Assembly: GCA_958450325.1 (NCBI GenBank)
Contig: OY288250.1
Coordinates: forward strand, 51,412,898-51,476,897
DNA from: Agrostemma githago
Lineage: Eukaryota > Streptophyta > Magnoliopsida > Caryophyllales > Caryophyllaceae
Length of the DNA stretch: 64,000 nt
Direction: 5' to 3'
In this document: positions 1-10,014 of the stretch, piece after piece
Layout: the number at the start of each line of letters is the position of its first letter
Position numbering within the stretch: position 1 is the first letter of the stretch
Made by a program: the position numbers and the translations under genes
The notes under the pieces: generated by a model
The model's database searches: none
What the model saw: the letters and a program-made list of their open reading frames with translations, nothing else
What the model was told of the DNA's origin: nothing

Positions 1-721
1 ATATAGGATAACTAATATAGTACTGAATGTTAAGGTTACAGCTATAGGCAATCAAGTACAGAGCTGTGTATTCCCAAGTCTTGTCACTTTTGAGAAGACC
101 CACTACTAAGTGAGAGGTTACACAGAGCAGATAACCATCCAACAGAAATGACTGGGTCAACTCAATACTTTAAAAATAATAGCCCAAATTATAGGCCTGA
201 ACCGGAAAATGCAGAAAACAATTAGAGTAATAAGTCCTAATTGACATGATGTACAGGAGATTAGACCTTGTACATACATCGTTTGTTTTTCTTTTTTGTT
301 TTTTTTTTTCTTTGGCTTTTGTCTTCCTAACACTGACTTTATATATTTAGTGATAATATCTGTGTGCCATAATTCTTCTGTTTCACTTTGAGTTATTATC
401 CTGTGCAGCCATATTGTCTAGCGAACGAGAAAGCACGCGCTCGTATATGCTCTGCCTGTTTTAAAAAGAACATCTACGTACTCTGACTAAATCGCGCATT
501 AGCAATGGTGCACTATCTAAGCAATCCAGTGAACATTCTGAGAAGCCGAATAATGTTTTTCAAATACAGGGAGAAAAGGCAGAGTAGCTGCAGCATAGAA
601 TTCCAAGCACGACAGTCCGCCTAAATTCAGACTTTGGTATAGTACATGCCGCTATGTAAACGTTCAGTAGTCAGCCACATAGCCAACACACTACAGAAGA
701 GCTAAAGCTCCATAGCAAATG
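1..721. other. Non-genic left flank
   Basis: I see no convincing gene here. The stretch is AT-rich with a poly-T/pyrimidine tract near 288-312. No LTR ends, tRNA or long reading frame were found. It is not part of the duplicated locus. Confidence 0.6.
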
Positions 722-906
722 ATTTCGTTTTTCGCTTTCTGATTAGTGTACTTTTCAATTTCTGGTGAGTGCAACCGCTTTGGTGAGTCTAATTTGCATT
801 TTCGATTTTTGATTAGTTCGCTTTTCTCAATTTCTGGTGAGTACAATTTACCGAGTCCGATTTCAATTACCGATTCTGATTAGATCTTCGTTCAATTTCT
901 GGTGAG
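722..906 (+). repeat. Three degenerate tandem units
   Basis: Three imperfect units each contain a core like GATTAGT followed by a T-rich stretch and CAATTTCTGGTGAG. The CAATTTCTGGTGAG cores end near 769, 841 and 906, so the spacing is about 65-72 bp. Spacing and content drift between units, which points to an old local duplication. No coding role is apparent. Confidence 0.6.
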
Positions 907-1453
907 GCGTCTATACGATAGCAGTGCAGCGTTGATACATAAGAGTAATCAGCATAACAAATGTAGTATTTCAGCACGGATCTATTAGGGAGTGTAAGAG
1001 TATGCACACACGAAATGACACGAGAATTCATAACAGCCATGTCCATACGTCCTACACAACCAAATATCTAATGCGGCGACAGGTAGCACCTGCACATTAC
1101 TATAATTAAACAAAAGCCCTCGGCTGCTGGTTTGCAGTGAACTGAAAAGAACTTGTGGCACCACAAAAATACCAGTCACTGCAAATACGAACATGTAAGT
1201 AGGTAGAGACCATATCCTACATCTGACAACAATGTTTCCAAACATACATGGGAAAAGAGCAGTTGTAGTAACCAAACCCATCACGAAGACACCTGCGACC
1301 ACCAACTAAAAGTTCACCTATATGTCCTGCGCATGATTCCTCTCAGACACACGAGTGCGTGGGGCGCGGTAAAAGACAGGTTGTTGCCCTCCCTGACAGA
1401 CGACAACATTTCCAGTCACAGCAAAACCTCCACCTGAACTTTCCTGACCATTC
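907..1453 (-). other. Possible downstream exon region
   Basis: A 106-codon minus-strand frame at 985-1305 is strongly hydrophobic with two stretches that could span a membrane. A second open frame lies at 1318-1545. They sit directly downstream of the 304-codon ORF on the same strand. That ORF contains a good donor-like site near 1506 (CGACG then GTATGT), so these frames may be further exons of one gene. Splice structure cannot be settled from sequence alone. Confidence 0.25.
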
Positions 1454-2368
1454 TCAGCCTCTGGAGTAATTGTTGGTGTATCCAGGGCTGCAACCTCGGA
1501 CATACCGTCGCCTGACTCTATTAGCAAGCCCGAATAACCAGGCACCTAGGAAACCAGTAGTTCGTTCCTTTATTGTATTATAACTTTCCCGCTCAAGATC
1601 ACAGACAAGAGCAGCAAACTGTGCATTGCATGTGTTGTAATTGACATCAGTGATTGCAAGATTGTAAGCAGGTATCAGGTAGGTGACAACCTTCTTAGCT
1701 AGCTCACACTTTGCATATGCGGGAGTATTACAGGTTGGACCGACGAACACTTCTTTTCGTTGAATACCGTTAGGAACCTGGACTGCAATCCACGATATGT
1801 AGCTACCTGCAGAGTGCTGCACAGTCTCAGGCGGTGTAGCCTGTATCGCGACAGTCCGGAAAATTCTCCGCAGAAGGGGCATATAATCAAGGAAGACATT
1901 TTTGTCGTACGTGGGGCTACCGGGTACATCTTCCTCCAGTGCATGCCTGTATCTCCCTTTGATAATGTCTTCCAGCCCTGTACGCTTGAGACGGTATAGT
2001 CGACTACAACGCTTTACCTGTCTCTGTCTCTTAAAGGTTAAGTCTTCGACGACAACATCAAACATCTTGACAATGCTATGGACAGCCTTCCGTGCAGCAA
2101 CATCGCACGACTCTGCAACAGAAGCAGCATGCCCTCCGACATATGACATGACAAGCGTGCCAGAATCTGGCCTCACCAACACATACGCACTACTCCTGGA
2201 TATGTCTAGTATACGGTAATCAGGAGCTGGCCACTGTAGTACCTCAAGTATGCGTTCCAGAAGCGGACAATACGGAATGGTTATTGTGGTAGAAGCTGCA
2301 CCCAGGACCTGAATGTCAAACAAACGCCATCTTAGCACTTGGATATCTTGATTTACACAACCTAACAT
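1454..2368 (-). CDS. Hypothetical host protein with two internal repeats
   Basis: This is the longest host-type frame in the window (304 codons). I do not recognise the family. The protein has two related segments, residues about 35-112 and 164-244. Each begins PLL-R-I and ends with an alanine/lysine-rich helix-like stretch (AARKAVHSIV; CELAKKVVTYL) followed by an xxDVxY/xVEDL strand. The pattern is loosely like a double-stranded RNA-binding fold, but that is only an impression. A TTCAG acceptor-like site near 2312 (about residue 19) suggests the first codons may be intronic. A donor-like site near 1506 suggests the 3' end may be spliced too. It may therefore be one exon of a larger gene rather than a complete protein. 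Confidence 0.45.
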   Translation of the reverse strand: MLGCVNQDIQVLRWRLFDIQVLGAASTTITIPYCPLLERILEVLQWPAPDYRILDISRSSAYVLVRPDSGTLVMSYVGGHAASVAESCDVAARKAVHSIVKMFDVVVEDLTFKRQRQVKRCSRLYRLKRTGLEDIIKGRYRHALEEDVPGSPTYDKNVFLDYMPLLRRIFRTVAIQATPPETVQHSAGSYISWIAVQVPNGIQRKEVFVGPTCNTPAYAKCELAKKVVTYLIPAYNLAITDVNYNTCNAQFAALVCDLERESYNTIKERTTGFLGAWLFGLANRVRRRYVRGCSPGYTNNYSRG

Positions 2369-3605
2369 TTGGATATTGATCTACAGCGAGCATCAGAAAC
2401 CAGAAAGTATGATGGTACCAAATTAACACCATGATGCAGCTGACTAAATGCTAATGAAACAATGTCACACGTCCGAAGTAGGATAGTCCTACAATAGAAT
2501 GAGCATATACCAAAAACCACAACGACAAGTGCGATATCTGTGGAGGATAAAGCAGTACGGGTAAGCTGCTTACGAGATTCACACACAGTCCATCTAGCAA
2601 AACACTAACACAAACCTGAAAACTACAGCTACCAGTAAAGGTTAAACTTAGTATATCGCAACATATGATAAAAGCATAAGCCAAATGGTCACCCAAGGCT
2701 AGTGTCGTAAGAATTAGTTGCTGCCTACAATTTTATCATTCAACGTACAATATCAAGGGAAAGAATACACGATTGTATTTCGTGGAACCAAAAGGTGCCC
2801 AATCTCCCACTCTCACCTGTGTAATATAGTATAATATATAATAATGCCTACTGAGCAAGTACTTATGCACGACTTTCAGACCGCTCTCACCGTATAACCC
2901 ATTGACCACTACCCCCCGTGTTTAAGAACGCGCGGATTATATAGGCAACACAACACATAAAGTCGACAAATTTTGCTGTCCCTAGAAACACACAACAGAC
3001 TGGTTCACAAAAATGCTTCAAGGGCAAAAAACTCTTGATCATACCTGAGAAGCTGGACTGGAATGGTGGAGCAGTTGTAAAGCCATTCTAACCTAAAGTT
3101 GTTCAAGTAATTTTGTTAGTTGTTAGATTGGAAACCGCTCACAACTGTACGAGCAATAGTGCCAAATATCTTGACAGAACAAATGATGATGTGGGATACT
3201 GGCCTAGATTGTATGATGATGGACAGTAAAACAAATTGCCAAGGACTAACAAAGTACCGATGCAGGCTGTGCACTGGTAGGTAGAGAATAGCCAGTAAGC
3301 ATCAACGGTAGGCAATTGGATATCCTCTTTTCGTACTCTATCTGAAAACGGTAGGCAGTTATGTCAACGGTAGTCAATAGTCTAGAACACAGGTTGCAGT
3401 ACTCTATCTGCTATGTCTGTAAGGCAGACGTGATAGCATGTCAATTCACAACCTAGTACATCGGATATCTAAATGGGTGTGTAGCTGAACGTTTGATATA
3501 GTGACCTCAACTTGTTTATACTTAACTATGTGTTGTTGGTTATCCAGCCACAGGTACTGGGACTGTGTTCAACATTTTAAGTTTATTTGTTACCAAAAAT
3601 TGAAA
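2369..3605. other. Non-genic stretch
   Basis: No convincing gene, RNA or transposon end was seen. Short minus-strand frames at 2362-2696 have no supporting pattern. Any intron or upstream exons of the 1454-2368 gene would lie here. Confidence 0.5.
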
Positions 3606-4071
3606 GCAACTGCGGGATTAGCGGTATGTAAAATTATGTATGTAAATAATGCTGCGAACGTAGACATTATTCCATAGGTGTCTAGTCTACTTACCTAGAA
3701 TCGCCAGCACATTGGTCGGTGCAAGCCAAACCGTTACATTCCGTATCAGGACTTTACCAATGACATAACTAACGAAAAACAAGCGTAATCGCACGTGCAT
3801 ACAATAATTATTACGTATAAATGGGCGAGGACATGAATGCAACGGCGGGATTAGCAGTATGCAAATATATGTACGTAAATAATGTTGTGAGCGTAGACAT
3901 TAGTCCATAGGTGTCTAGTTTACTTGCTTAAAATCGCCAACACATTGGTTGGTGCAAGTCAAACCGTTACATCCCGTATTAGCACGTTACCAATAACATA
4001 AATAACGATAAACAAGTGTCATCGCACGTGCATAAAAGAACTATTACGTCTGAATGGGCGAGGACTTAACA
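3606..4071 (+). repeat. 233-bp direct tandem duplication
   Basis: Two adjacent units, about 3606-3838 and 3839-4071, share the order GCGGGATTAGC, CATAGGTGTCTAGT, CAAACCGTTACAT, ATCGCACGTGCATA and ATGGGCGAGGAC. Identity is roughly 80-85% by eye, so the duplication is old. Neither unit has an open frame. It is a simple local duplication of unknown role. Confidence 0.75.
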
Positions 4072-4487
4072 ACTGCATATTAGAGGTAAATACCTACATT
4101 ATAGGTGCTTGCACATTTATTATAGGATAAAGCATGACTTCAAGATGTAACCTTCTGATGCTTAGGGAACAACAACATGTGTAGCTGTGTGTAATAAGTT
4201 CTGAGAGAGCTTACTCTATAATCACCTACAAACATGTAGAACTAACAAGCTATAGCAATTCGTGGCGTTCGAAGTACAGTATACATCTATAAATACACTA
4301 AAAATAAACGTCGGGAATACCATGTGTAGCTCCGATTTGTATAAAATCATGTGGGTTGGGACTATGCAGGTAATTTGTACACGCAGTCTGGTAATGCAGT
4401 GACATGCACATGAACGGGGCTGTATATTCCGTACAACGTGTTGTCTCTGCATAGATAACTAAGGGTTAAGGAAAAGCGTAGTAGACA
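4072..4487. other. Non-genic stretch before the duplication
   Basis: Nothing recognisable. A minus-strand frame at 4222-4452 lacks any supporting pattern. The stretch ends where the duplicated segment begins at about 4488. Confidence 0.5.
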
Positions 4488-4759
4488 TCGATGCAAAATC
4501 AAACGAACCGACATTAATGCAAGGGAGAACGTGCTAACAAACTATTAATAAGTATGAATTCAAGAAAGTGTAAAGCAATGAGCATATAAATTAGTAGACA
4601 AAGTGAAATATGAGGAGTCCATTATTTACCAAACTTGTTGGGAGCACGGAATCATTCACAGAAACACTAATAAACAACTGTTTGCGTGCGTACGTAGAAC
4701 AATCGCGCCTGAACGACCGAGCATTGAACGACAAAATGCACAACAGAGGTAGATAACTA

Positions 4760-4966
4760 CTCCCTCTATTACAAAATATAAGTAGTTTTAGGGTATAGAA
4801 AATTTTAATTTTTATACGTTGCTTTACATTTTTCAATGCAATTTAACTCCTTTAATTGGTCAAGTGAGTTTTTTCCAATTTCCAAAGTAACTTAATATCC
4901 ACTTGAAACATTTTCTTAAAAATTGTGAAAATATCATAAATTACCTATATTTTGTAACGGAGGGAG
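4760..4966. mobile_element. Stowaway-like MITE, copy 1
   Basis: A 207-bp non-coding element with terminal inverted repeats: it starts CTCCCTCTATTACAAAATAT and ends ATATTTTGTAACGGAGGGAG. It is flanked by TA on both sides (4758-4759, 4967-4968), the TA target duplication of Tc1/mariner-derived Stowaway MITEs. The interior is AT-rich. The same element sits at the same place in copy 2, so it inserted before the duplication or haplotype split. Confidence 0.85.
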
Positions 4967-5822
4967 TACACTATAGGTATATGCACATTTATGATAGTGT
5001 AAAGGATGTCCACCAAATGTCACATCTTGATGGAACTTTATCTAAGCTTTTGAACTTCTAGCTGAGAGGCATAGTTATATCTAGAAAATATAAGTATGTA
5101 TAGGTGCTTTTAATAGGTTTTAGGGAAGCCTAAACTATAGCCACATATAGAGGACATTGGGTTCCGTTATTGCAATCTACCATGGCCTAGTATAGTCACA
5201 CAAACGACTTCAGTAATATGTTGTATTAGGAGTGAAACACATACAACGCGCAGCTATAAACACATGAGAACCAGACACTCACATCACCGTGCATAGTTCC
5301 AATTTCGTTAGGCCACATGTAAGTAGCCAGTGTGTGATGTAAGTGAACTAATTGCATAGCACGCCACTGTTATATTCCCAAACCAACGGGTTATCATGTG
5401 GCATGCACATCAGCAGTGTAAAGCCATCCTGCGCTATTAAAGTCACCACGATCCCCCAGTAGTATGGACCCTAACGTAACGGTATAAGCACTGACACATC
5501 CATACGGTACCTGCTGCTTTTTCTCAGTGTTTCACCAGTAACCTCTGACTATAGAATTCACCCAAAGCACTCAATTTTTTCATTCAGCGATGCCCTATGG
5601 AATAGGTTCATTCTGTTTACAGTCATACCACTTACGATGCTACCAAATCCTACACTTGAGTTTATATAACAACGACAGTCAGCACCAAAACATTACCCGC
5701 AGCCCTTAGTCTGCGTAGAAATCTGGGTCCAACTATATCAAAGTTCCCCTTAGGTCATTGTGGCGAGTTACTCGAGAAGCATTGACTGCAGTAAGTGCAT
5801 TGTGTCGTATAGACGATGCCAC

Positions 5823-6167
5823 TTAGGCGAAATATGGCATCTGGACTAAGTACTTGAGATCTTCACGTGTAGCAACCCACAGGTTCGGCCCATCCCTTTG
5901 ATCCTCAAGCTCGTACAAGGTATTCTTCCCCTTGCCCATGGCATCAAACATTTGCTGCAACTTGAACGCAGACACGTAGACGTCGCGACCTGGCGTAAAA
6001 TCGACGACAAATGCATGCCTAAAAGATGGTTCCGGTCCTCTGTATACTTGCTCCAGGCTCGTAACCGGGTAACCCAACCCTGCTAACTTGTCCTTCAGGG
6101 GGCCAAACTCCTTGTAAACAATGCGTGGCAGAGGCGTAAACTCTACATAATATGGCATATTCGCCAT
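5823..6167 (-). CDS. LGYPV/LWVATR family protein, copy 1
   Basis: Unrecognised plant protein (114 codons from the first internal Met). The family signature is visible: LKDKL-GLGYPV-SLE, then RHAFVV-FTPG-DVY, then LWVATREDLKYL near the C-terminus. The open frame continues upstream to about 6275. The Met that starts copy 2 (55364) is ATC here, so either this allele lost its start or the segment is an internal exon. Copy 1 is cut off about 45 bp beyond that position by the junction with block A at 6318/6319, and 384 bp of upstream DNA kept in copy 2 are gone. Loss of promoter or 5' exons is likely. Paralogous domains lie at 45831-46301, 59724-60251 and 63590-64000. Confidence 0.5.
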   Translation of the reverse strand: MANMPYYVEFTPLPRIVYKEFGPLKDKLAGLGYPVTSLEQVYRGPEPSFRHAFVVDFTPGRDVYVSAFKLQQMFDAMGKGKNTLYELEDQRDGPNLWVATREDLKYLVQMPYFA

Positions 6168-6318
6168 AATGCATCGAGCTGGGTACAGGTACTCTTCCCT
6201 CAGCCGTGTACCACCGCACCCATTCCCTGCGGTGGTGTAAGTGGCCGATCCATTCCACCGTTCCCCATTACCGATACACCTGGCTAGCAGAACGCAAGCA
6301 GTGTTTTGTCGTCCAACC

Positions 6319-6625
6319 TTTTCGCTGAGAAATCGGATGCATCAGTAAAAGGTACGTCCGCAGCTTCTAATAAAAGCTCCCACGCAATTTCAAGATGGAG
6401 ATTGTCTGTGAACAGACAAATCCAAGACCTTTTTAGTAGAAAGTCCCCGCGCCATTATCAACATCTATCCAGGTATGATTTCTATCCTATGGCTGGCGAG
6501 CCCTTCACGCAAGTCTAATGGACTCTAAACGACCCGATCGGAAGTCTGCCAGGTCTTAATCCTCGATTGGCCTGGTAGCTACTCTGACTTTCGCCTTGTC
6601 CAAGCCTCAGTCAGAGTGGGGGCTC
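6319..6625 (+). mobile_element. Internal 3' tail of a lost element unit
   Basis: These 307 bp match 18881-19187, the end of block A's own internal region including its polypurine tract, with about two differences. An internal 3' tail to the left of a 5' LTR is not expected for a single insertion. It is what remains of a preceding internal region. At 6318/6319 host sequence ending CCAACC is joined straight to this tail. Confidence 0.88.
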
Positions 6626-7218
6626 TGTAGACACCCACATTTTGACCGCCAGGTGTCTATAGTAGGTCCCGCCAAACACCCGATGATGATAGGACGCAAA
6701 CATGCTTTAATGGGCTCGGATATGGGCTCGAAATCATGGACATTTGGTTTAGGCTTATTACGGAGTACAAATCTCACAAAACGGACCTCAAATTCAGGCC
6801 CAGTGGGTCGTTTCGAGTCACATAAGACTAATTTGGGTCGATTCTGACACCGGGGGTAAAACCGTCTTTTAGCGACCGAGTCAAACCCGGTCAAAGATTT
6901 TTTTTCCCGAGTCACACGATCTGGCCGTGTCATTACGCATCCAGTTCGGACTCAATCACTACAAAAATCAGCCTTCAATAATATTAAACAAATCCGTTTA
7001 AGGATAGAATTCGATCTCAAGTAGGAATTCTATCCGGAAACCGAAGCGAAGTATCACCCGAACTCAGATACTCTGGCTGAAACAGCCGAGATACCTCCCC
7101 ACCAGCCGAGATTCTTGGCTTATTCACCAAGAAACGAGAAGTTTATTCCCTTGCGAACTCTCGTGTTTCCTATCCAAATCGGTGTTTCTTGTCACACAAG
7201 CAAGACCACCTCGGTTCC

Positions 7219-7226
7219 TATAAATA
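7219..7226 (+). promoter_or_regulatory. LTR TATA box (block A, left)
   Basis: TATAAATA about 590 bp into the LTR, preceded by CCTCGGTTCC. The same box is at 19780-19787 in the right LTR. It is the likely core promoter for the genomic transcript, with the start expected some 30 bp downstream. Confidence 0.7.
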
Positions 7227-8067
7227 GGACCTCATATTCAAACACAAGAAATACATTCATTATCGATCAATACACTACAACTTTTCAGCAACTCATACAC
7301 AATTATTATAGCAAAAATAGTCTCAAAATCCACATCCGAATGAATACCGAAAAATTTTCCAAAAGCCGACGAATTCGTCCCGTCACCCGGCCGAACCCAC
7401 GCCTCACACACACACACAAAAACGCTCCAAAAACCGACACCTTAACTCACCCGCATCATCTCGACGCTCCCGTGCCTAAGCCACCGTCCGACGAGCCTTA
7501 TACCGAGAAACTAAAGCATGTAGGTTGAGGGTGTAAATCAACCAGATTCTTCTCCTTTCTCTCTCTCTCTCTCACGTCTTTCTCTCCTTTTTCGTCCGTC
7601 TTTTTTTTATTTTTTTTATTTTCATCGATCGTTTCGCATTATTAATATGGGTCGTTTGTCGCATCATATTTTTGTTTATTTTCGACGATAAAAACTTTTT
7701 TATAACGTTCTTAAAATACGATACCGATTCTCTAATCGAATATTGTACCTACAAGAACTAAATTAAATCGATTTTCGTTGATGCTAATAAAATCATTACC
7801 TTTTTTTTAACAAAATTTGATGATTTTTTAACGCGGAGAAAATTAACACCTTTTTTCGTTCAAAATTCTTTTTTTCAATTTTTTTTCGTTCAAAAACGAG
7901 TTTTTCAAAACTTTTTTATAAAATCATTCCGACTATTCGATATCGATTTCATAATCAAATATCGAATACGACGAATATCAAAAATATAAATCGAGTATAA
8001 ATTAATCAATATTTATACGCGATTTATAAGAATTAACGATTTTTCGAACAAAATAGAAAAACCCGAA

Positions 8068-8118
8068 CAGGCTGTCACGCGAGTCGCGCGCCTGTCAGGC
8101 GACTCGCGCAACAGCCTG
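8068..8118 (+). other. Conserved two-stem hairpin in LTR (A, left)
   Basis: Inverted repeat of 51 nt: outer stem CAGGCTGT (8068-8075) with ACAGCCTG (8111-8118), a CA/CA internal loop, inner stem CGCGAGTCGC (8078-8087) with GCGACTCGCG (8099-8108), and an 11-nt loop. All outer and inner pairs are Watson-Crick. It is GC-rich in an AT-rich setting, about 850 bp downstream of the TATA box and so probably in the transcript. The same geometry recurs in block B. Confidence 0.75.
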
Positions 8119-8939
8119 CTCGGCCGAGTCCTTTTTTCTTCGTTTCTTCGCTTTTCTATTTTTAATTCTTTTCGAACCTTATATTAAAATGCGACTTTCG
8201 CGACATATTTTAATAAATACTTTTTTTCGACCTCGGTCAACACGTGTTAATCAATCACGTGTCATCAAATCTTTTCCAAAATCATGCATATTATTTATTT
8301 ACGTCTTTTTCAACTTATTCATCGTTACTAACTCGTTTTCTCGTGTTTGTAGCTTTTTATTTGTTTTTATCGTTTTATTAGACTAAAACGAATTCACATG
8401 CTAAAATAACTTTGACGATATTAGTTTAATATGCATTAAACGACTTAGCAACCCATTTATTTATTTTTCTCACATGCTTAGGAAAATAATGTTTGCATAT
8501 CATTCAACCGTCGAACTAACCCGTGTACACCAAAAACGAACGATATCTTAGTAAAGGCCGCTAAGTGCGGGCGGGGTTGGGTGTTCTTAGTGAACTTCCC
8601 AACACGTACCCTCACCCCTTACTCAGAACCGTGGTTTCCGGATGTCCGAAACCATTGGCAACGAGAGTCATTCAATATACGATTAACCGCCCAGCCGGCA
8701 TCGGTATCGATATGCAAAGGGACGAGCCCAATAAACTCTGACATCGGAAATGAGCCGTATTTTGTATACGGCCCACTACGACATAGAGTGGGCTCGAACG
8801 GTTCCGAATAACCACAAAATTTGGTGGCGACTCCTACTTCGATTTAAATTTCAATTTGACCATCTCATATGGAGATTCATTCGCCTCCCCAAACCCGCGC
8901 GTGGCCGCGTCGGGGTGGACCTATGTCATGTCCACAATT

Positions 8940-8957
8940 TGGCGACTTCGCTGGGGA
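8940..8957 (+). other. Primer binding site, tRNA-Arg type
   Basis: TGGCGACTTCGCTGGGGA, three bases after the LTR. It resembles the tRNA-Arg-complementary sites of Tat/Ogre elements, probably with one mismatch. Block B has TGGCGACTACGCTGGGGA at the same place. It would prime minus-strand DNA synthesis. Confidence 0.75.
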
Positions 8958-10014
8958 TTAACTGATGAGTCACTTACCATCGGCATCCCTAGGGTGAGAC
9001 TCGAAAAGAAATCGTTCGAATAGTAATGTACACGTTTTAGTTCAATGGGCCATGCATAACCCAATCTTTCCCGGGCCGGTTACTTGTGACCGACGTCCCA
9101 CTATACCACGGTGCATTCCTACATGGGTGCGCTAAAGACATCGATGGTGGAACTCGTTTAGGTTTTGCGGCATGTCCTAAGACCCACTCGGCTTAGGGAG
9201 TCCGTCCTCAGTACGAGAAAGCCATCATTGTTGGTATAGACCCTATTAGACCGACCGAGACTTAGACTAAGAGCATACATGGTGTCGTTATACTGTTTCC
9301 GTGACTACATGCTACTTGGTCCGTGTCTCATCCTTTTTTTTCAAAAAACCGTGCTTTCAAAAAAAAAAACTTGCATCTTTTTCGAAAACTATCCATTTTT
9401 CAAACCCGGAAAGCTGCCGAATTTAGGACTTATGATTTTGACTCAAAATAGCCTATTTTTAGCCGGTATGCTGTCCAAACCTTTTCAAAAATTCAAATTC
9501 TCGGCCCGATAAACCGTTTTTTTCGATTTTCAAAAAAAATCGGGCCTTCCAATCCGACTTTGCTCGGTTTTCAAAATTCAAATCCTCTTTTCAAACCTTC
9601 TTCTTCTTAGGACTTCTCGTATTTAGCAGTGTCGGGTCTTGTCGTAAGTAGCAAGAGTCTATAGCGTTGAAACTCCGTCGATCTTACATCACGGGTTTCC
9701 ACCTCATCCCAAGTCCACCTTACTAGTCAAGGCACGGCCCACCTATGTAGGACAAACTCCTACAAAGGGAAGCCCACTTACACAATCGAGTCCAAAGTCT
9801 GGGGATTAGCTTACACGTAGGCCTTTCTTCGAACGGGACTAGGCCCACTATGCCGAAATCCTAAAGAAAGCCCACCGTCCATGAGTCACCCGTCTAGGAG
9901 TCGATTTTTTTCCCGTTTCCAAGTCTAGTCGTTTTTCTCGGGATGCACCTTTCGATCTGGGTCCGATTCTGATTACACGGTGTTCTTACAGACAGGCCAC
10001 CTCACACCCGAACC
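8958..10014 (+). other. Block A untranslated leader
   Basis: About 1.06 kb between primer site and gag start. It has poly-A and poly-T runs near 9330-9370 and 9515-9545 and no conserved long frame. The homologous leader in block B is 24203-25270. Packaging signals would be expected here, but none can be named from sequence. Confidence 0.6.

Larger units (their letters stand above)
4488..6318 (+). repeat. Duplicated locus, copy 1, left arm
   Basis: This arm matches 53575-55407 end to end, with about 28 differences over 1.83 kb by eye. It carries a MITE (4760-4966) and the family gene at 5823-6167; between them, 4967-5822, I see no gene. The match stops at 6318, where block A begins and 384 bp present in copy 2 are missing. 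Left of 4488 the two copies are unrelated. Confidence 0.92.
6626..8936 (+). repeat. Block A left LTR
   Basis: 2311 bp, starting TGTAGACACCC and ending GTCCACA, so TG...CA. A TATA box lies at 7219-7226 and a conserved hairpin at 8068-8118. The (TC)n run near 7556 and the ACAC run near 7408 are simple repeats. The last 390 bp are nearly identical to the LTRs of block B, while the middle is diverged. Open frames inside (7115-7528 and others) look incidental. Confidence 0.93.

Noticed and set aside
7115..7528. 137-codon frame inside block A LTR (also 19676-20089)
   Set aside because: It lies wholly within the LTR, has no domain, and both copies are kept only because LTRs are near-identical. It spans the TATA box. 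Not annotated as a gene.
8962..9010. Hammerhead ribozyme-like CTGATGA followed by CGAAA just after the block A primer site
   Set aside because: Only by borrowing core bases can GAGTC and GACTC pair; helix II does not form next to the core GA and GAA. Block B reads CTGATACG at the same place, so the core is not conserved.
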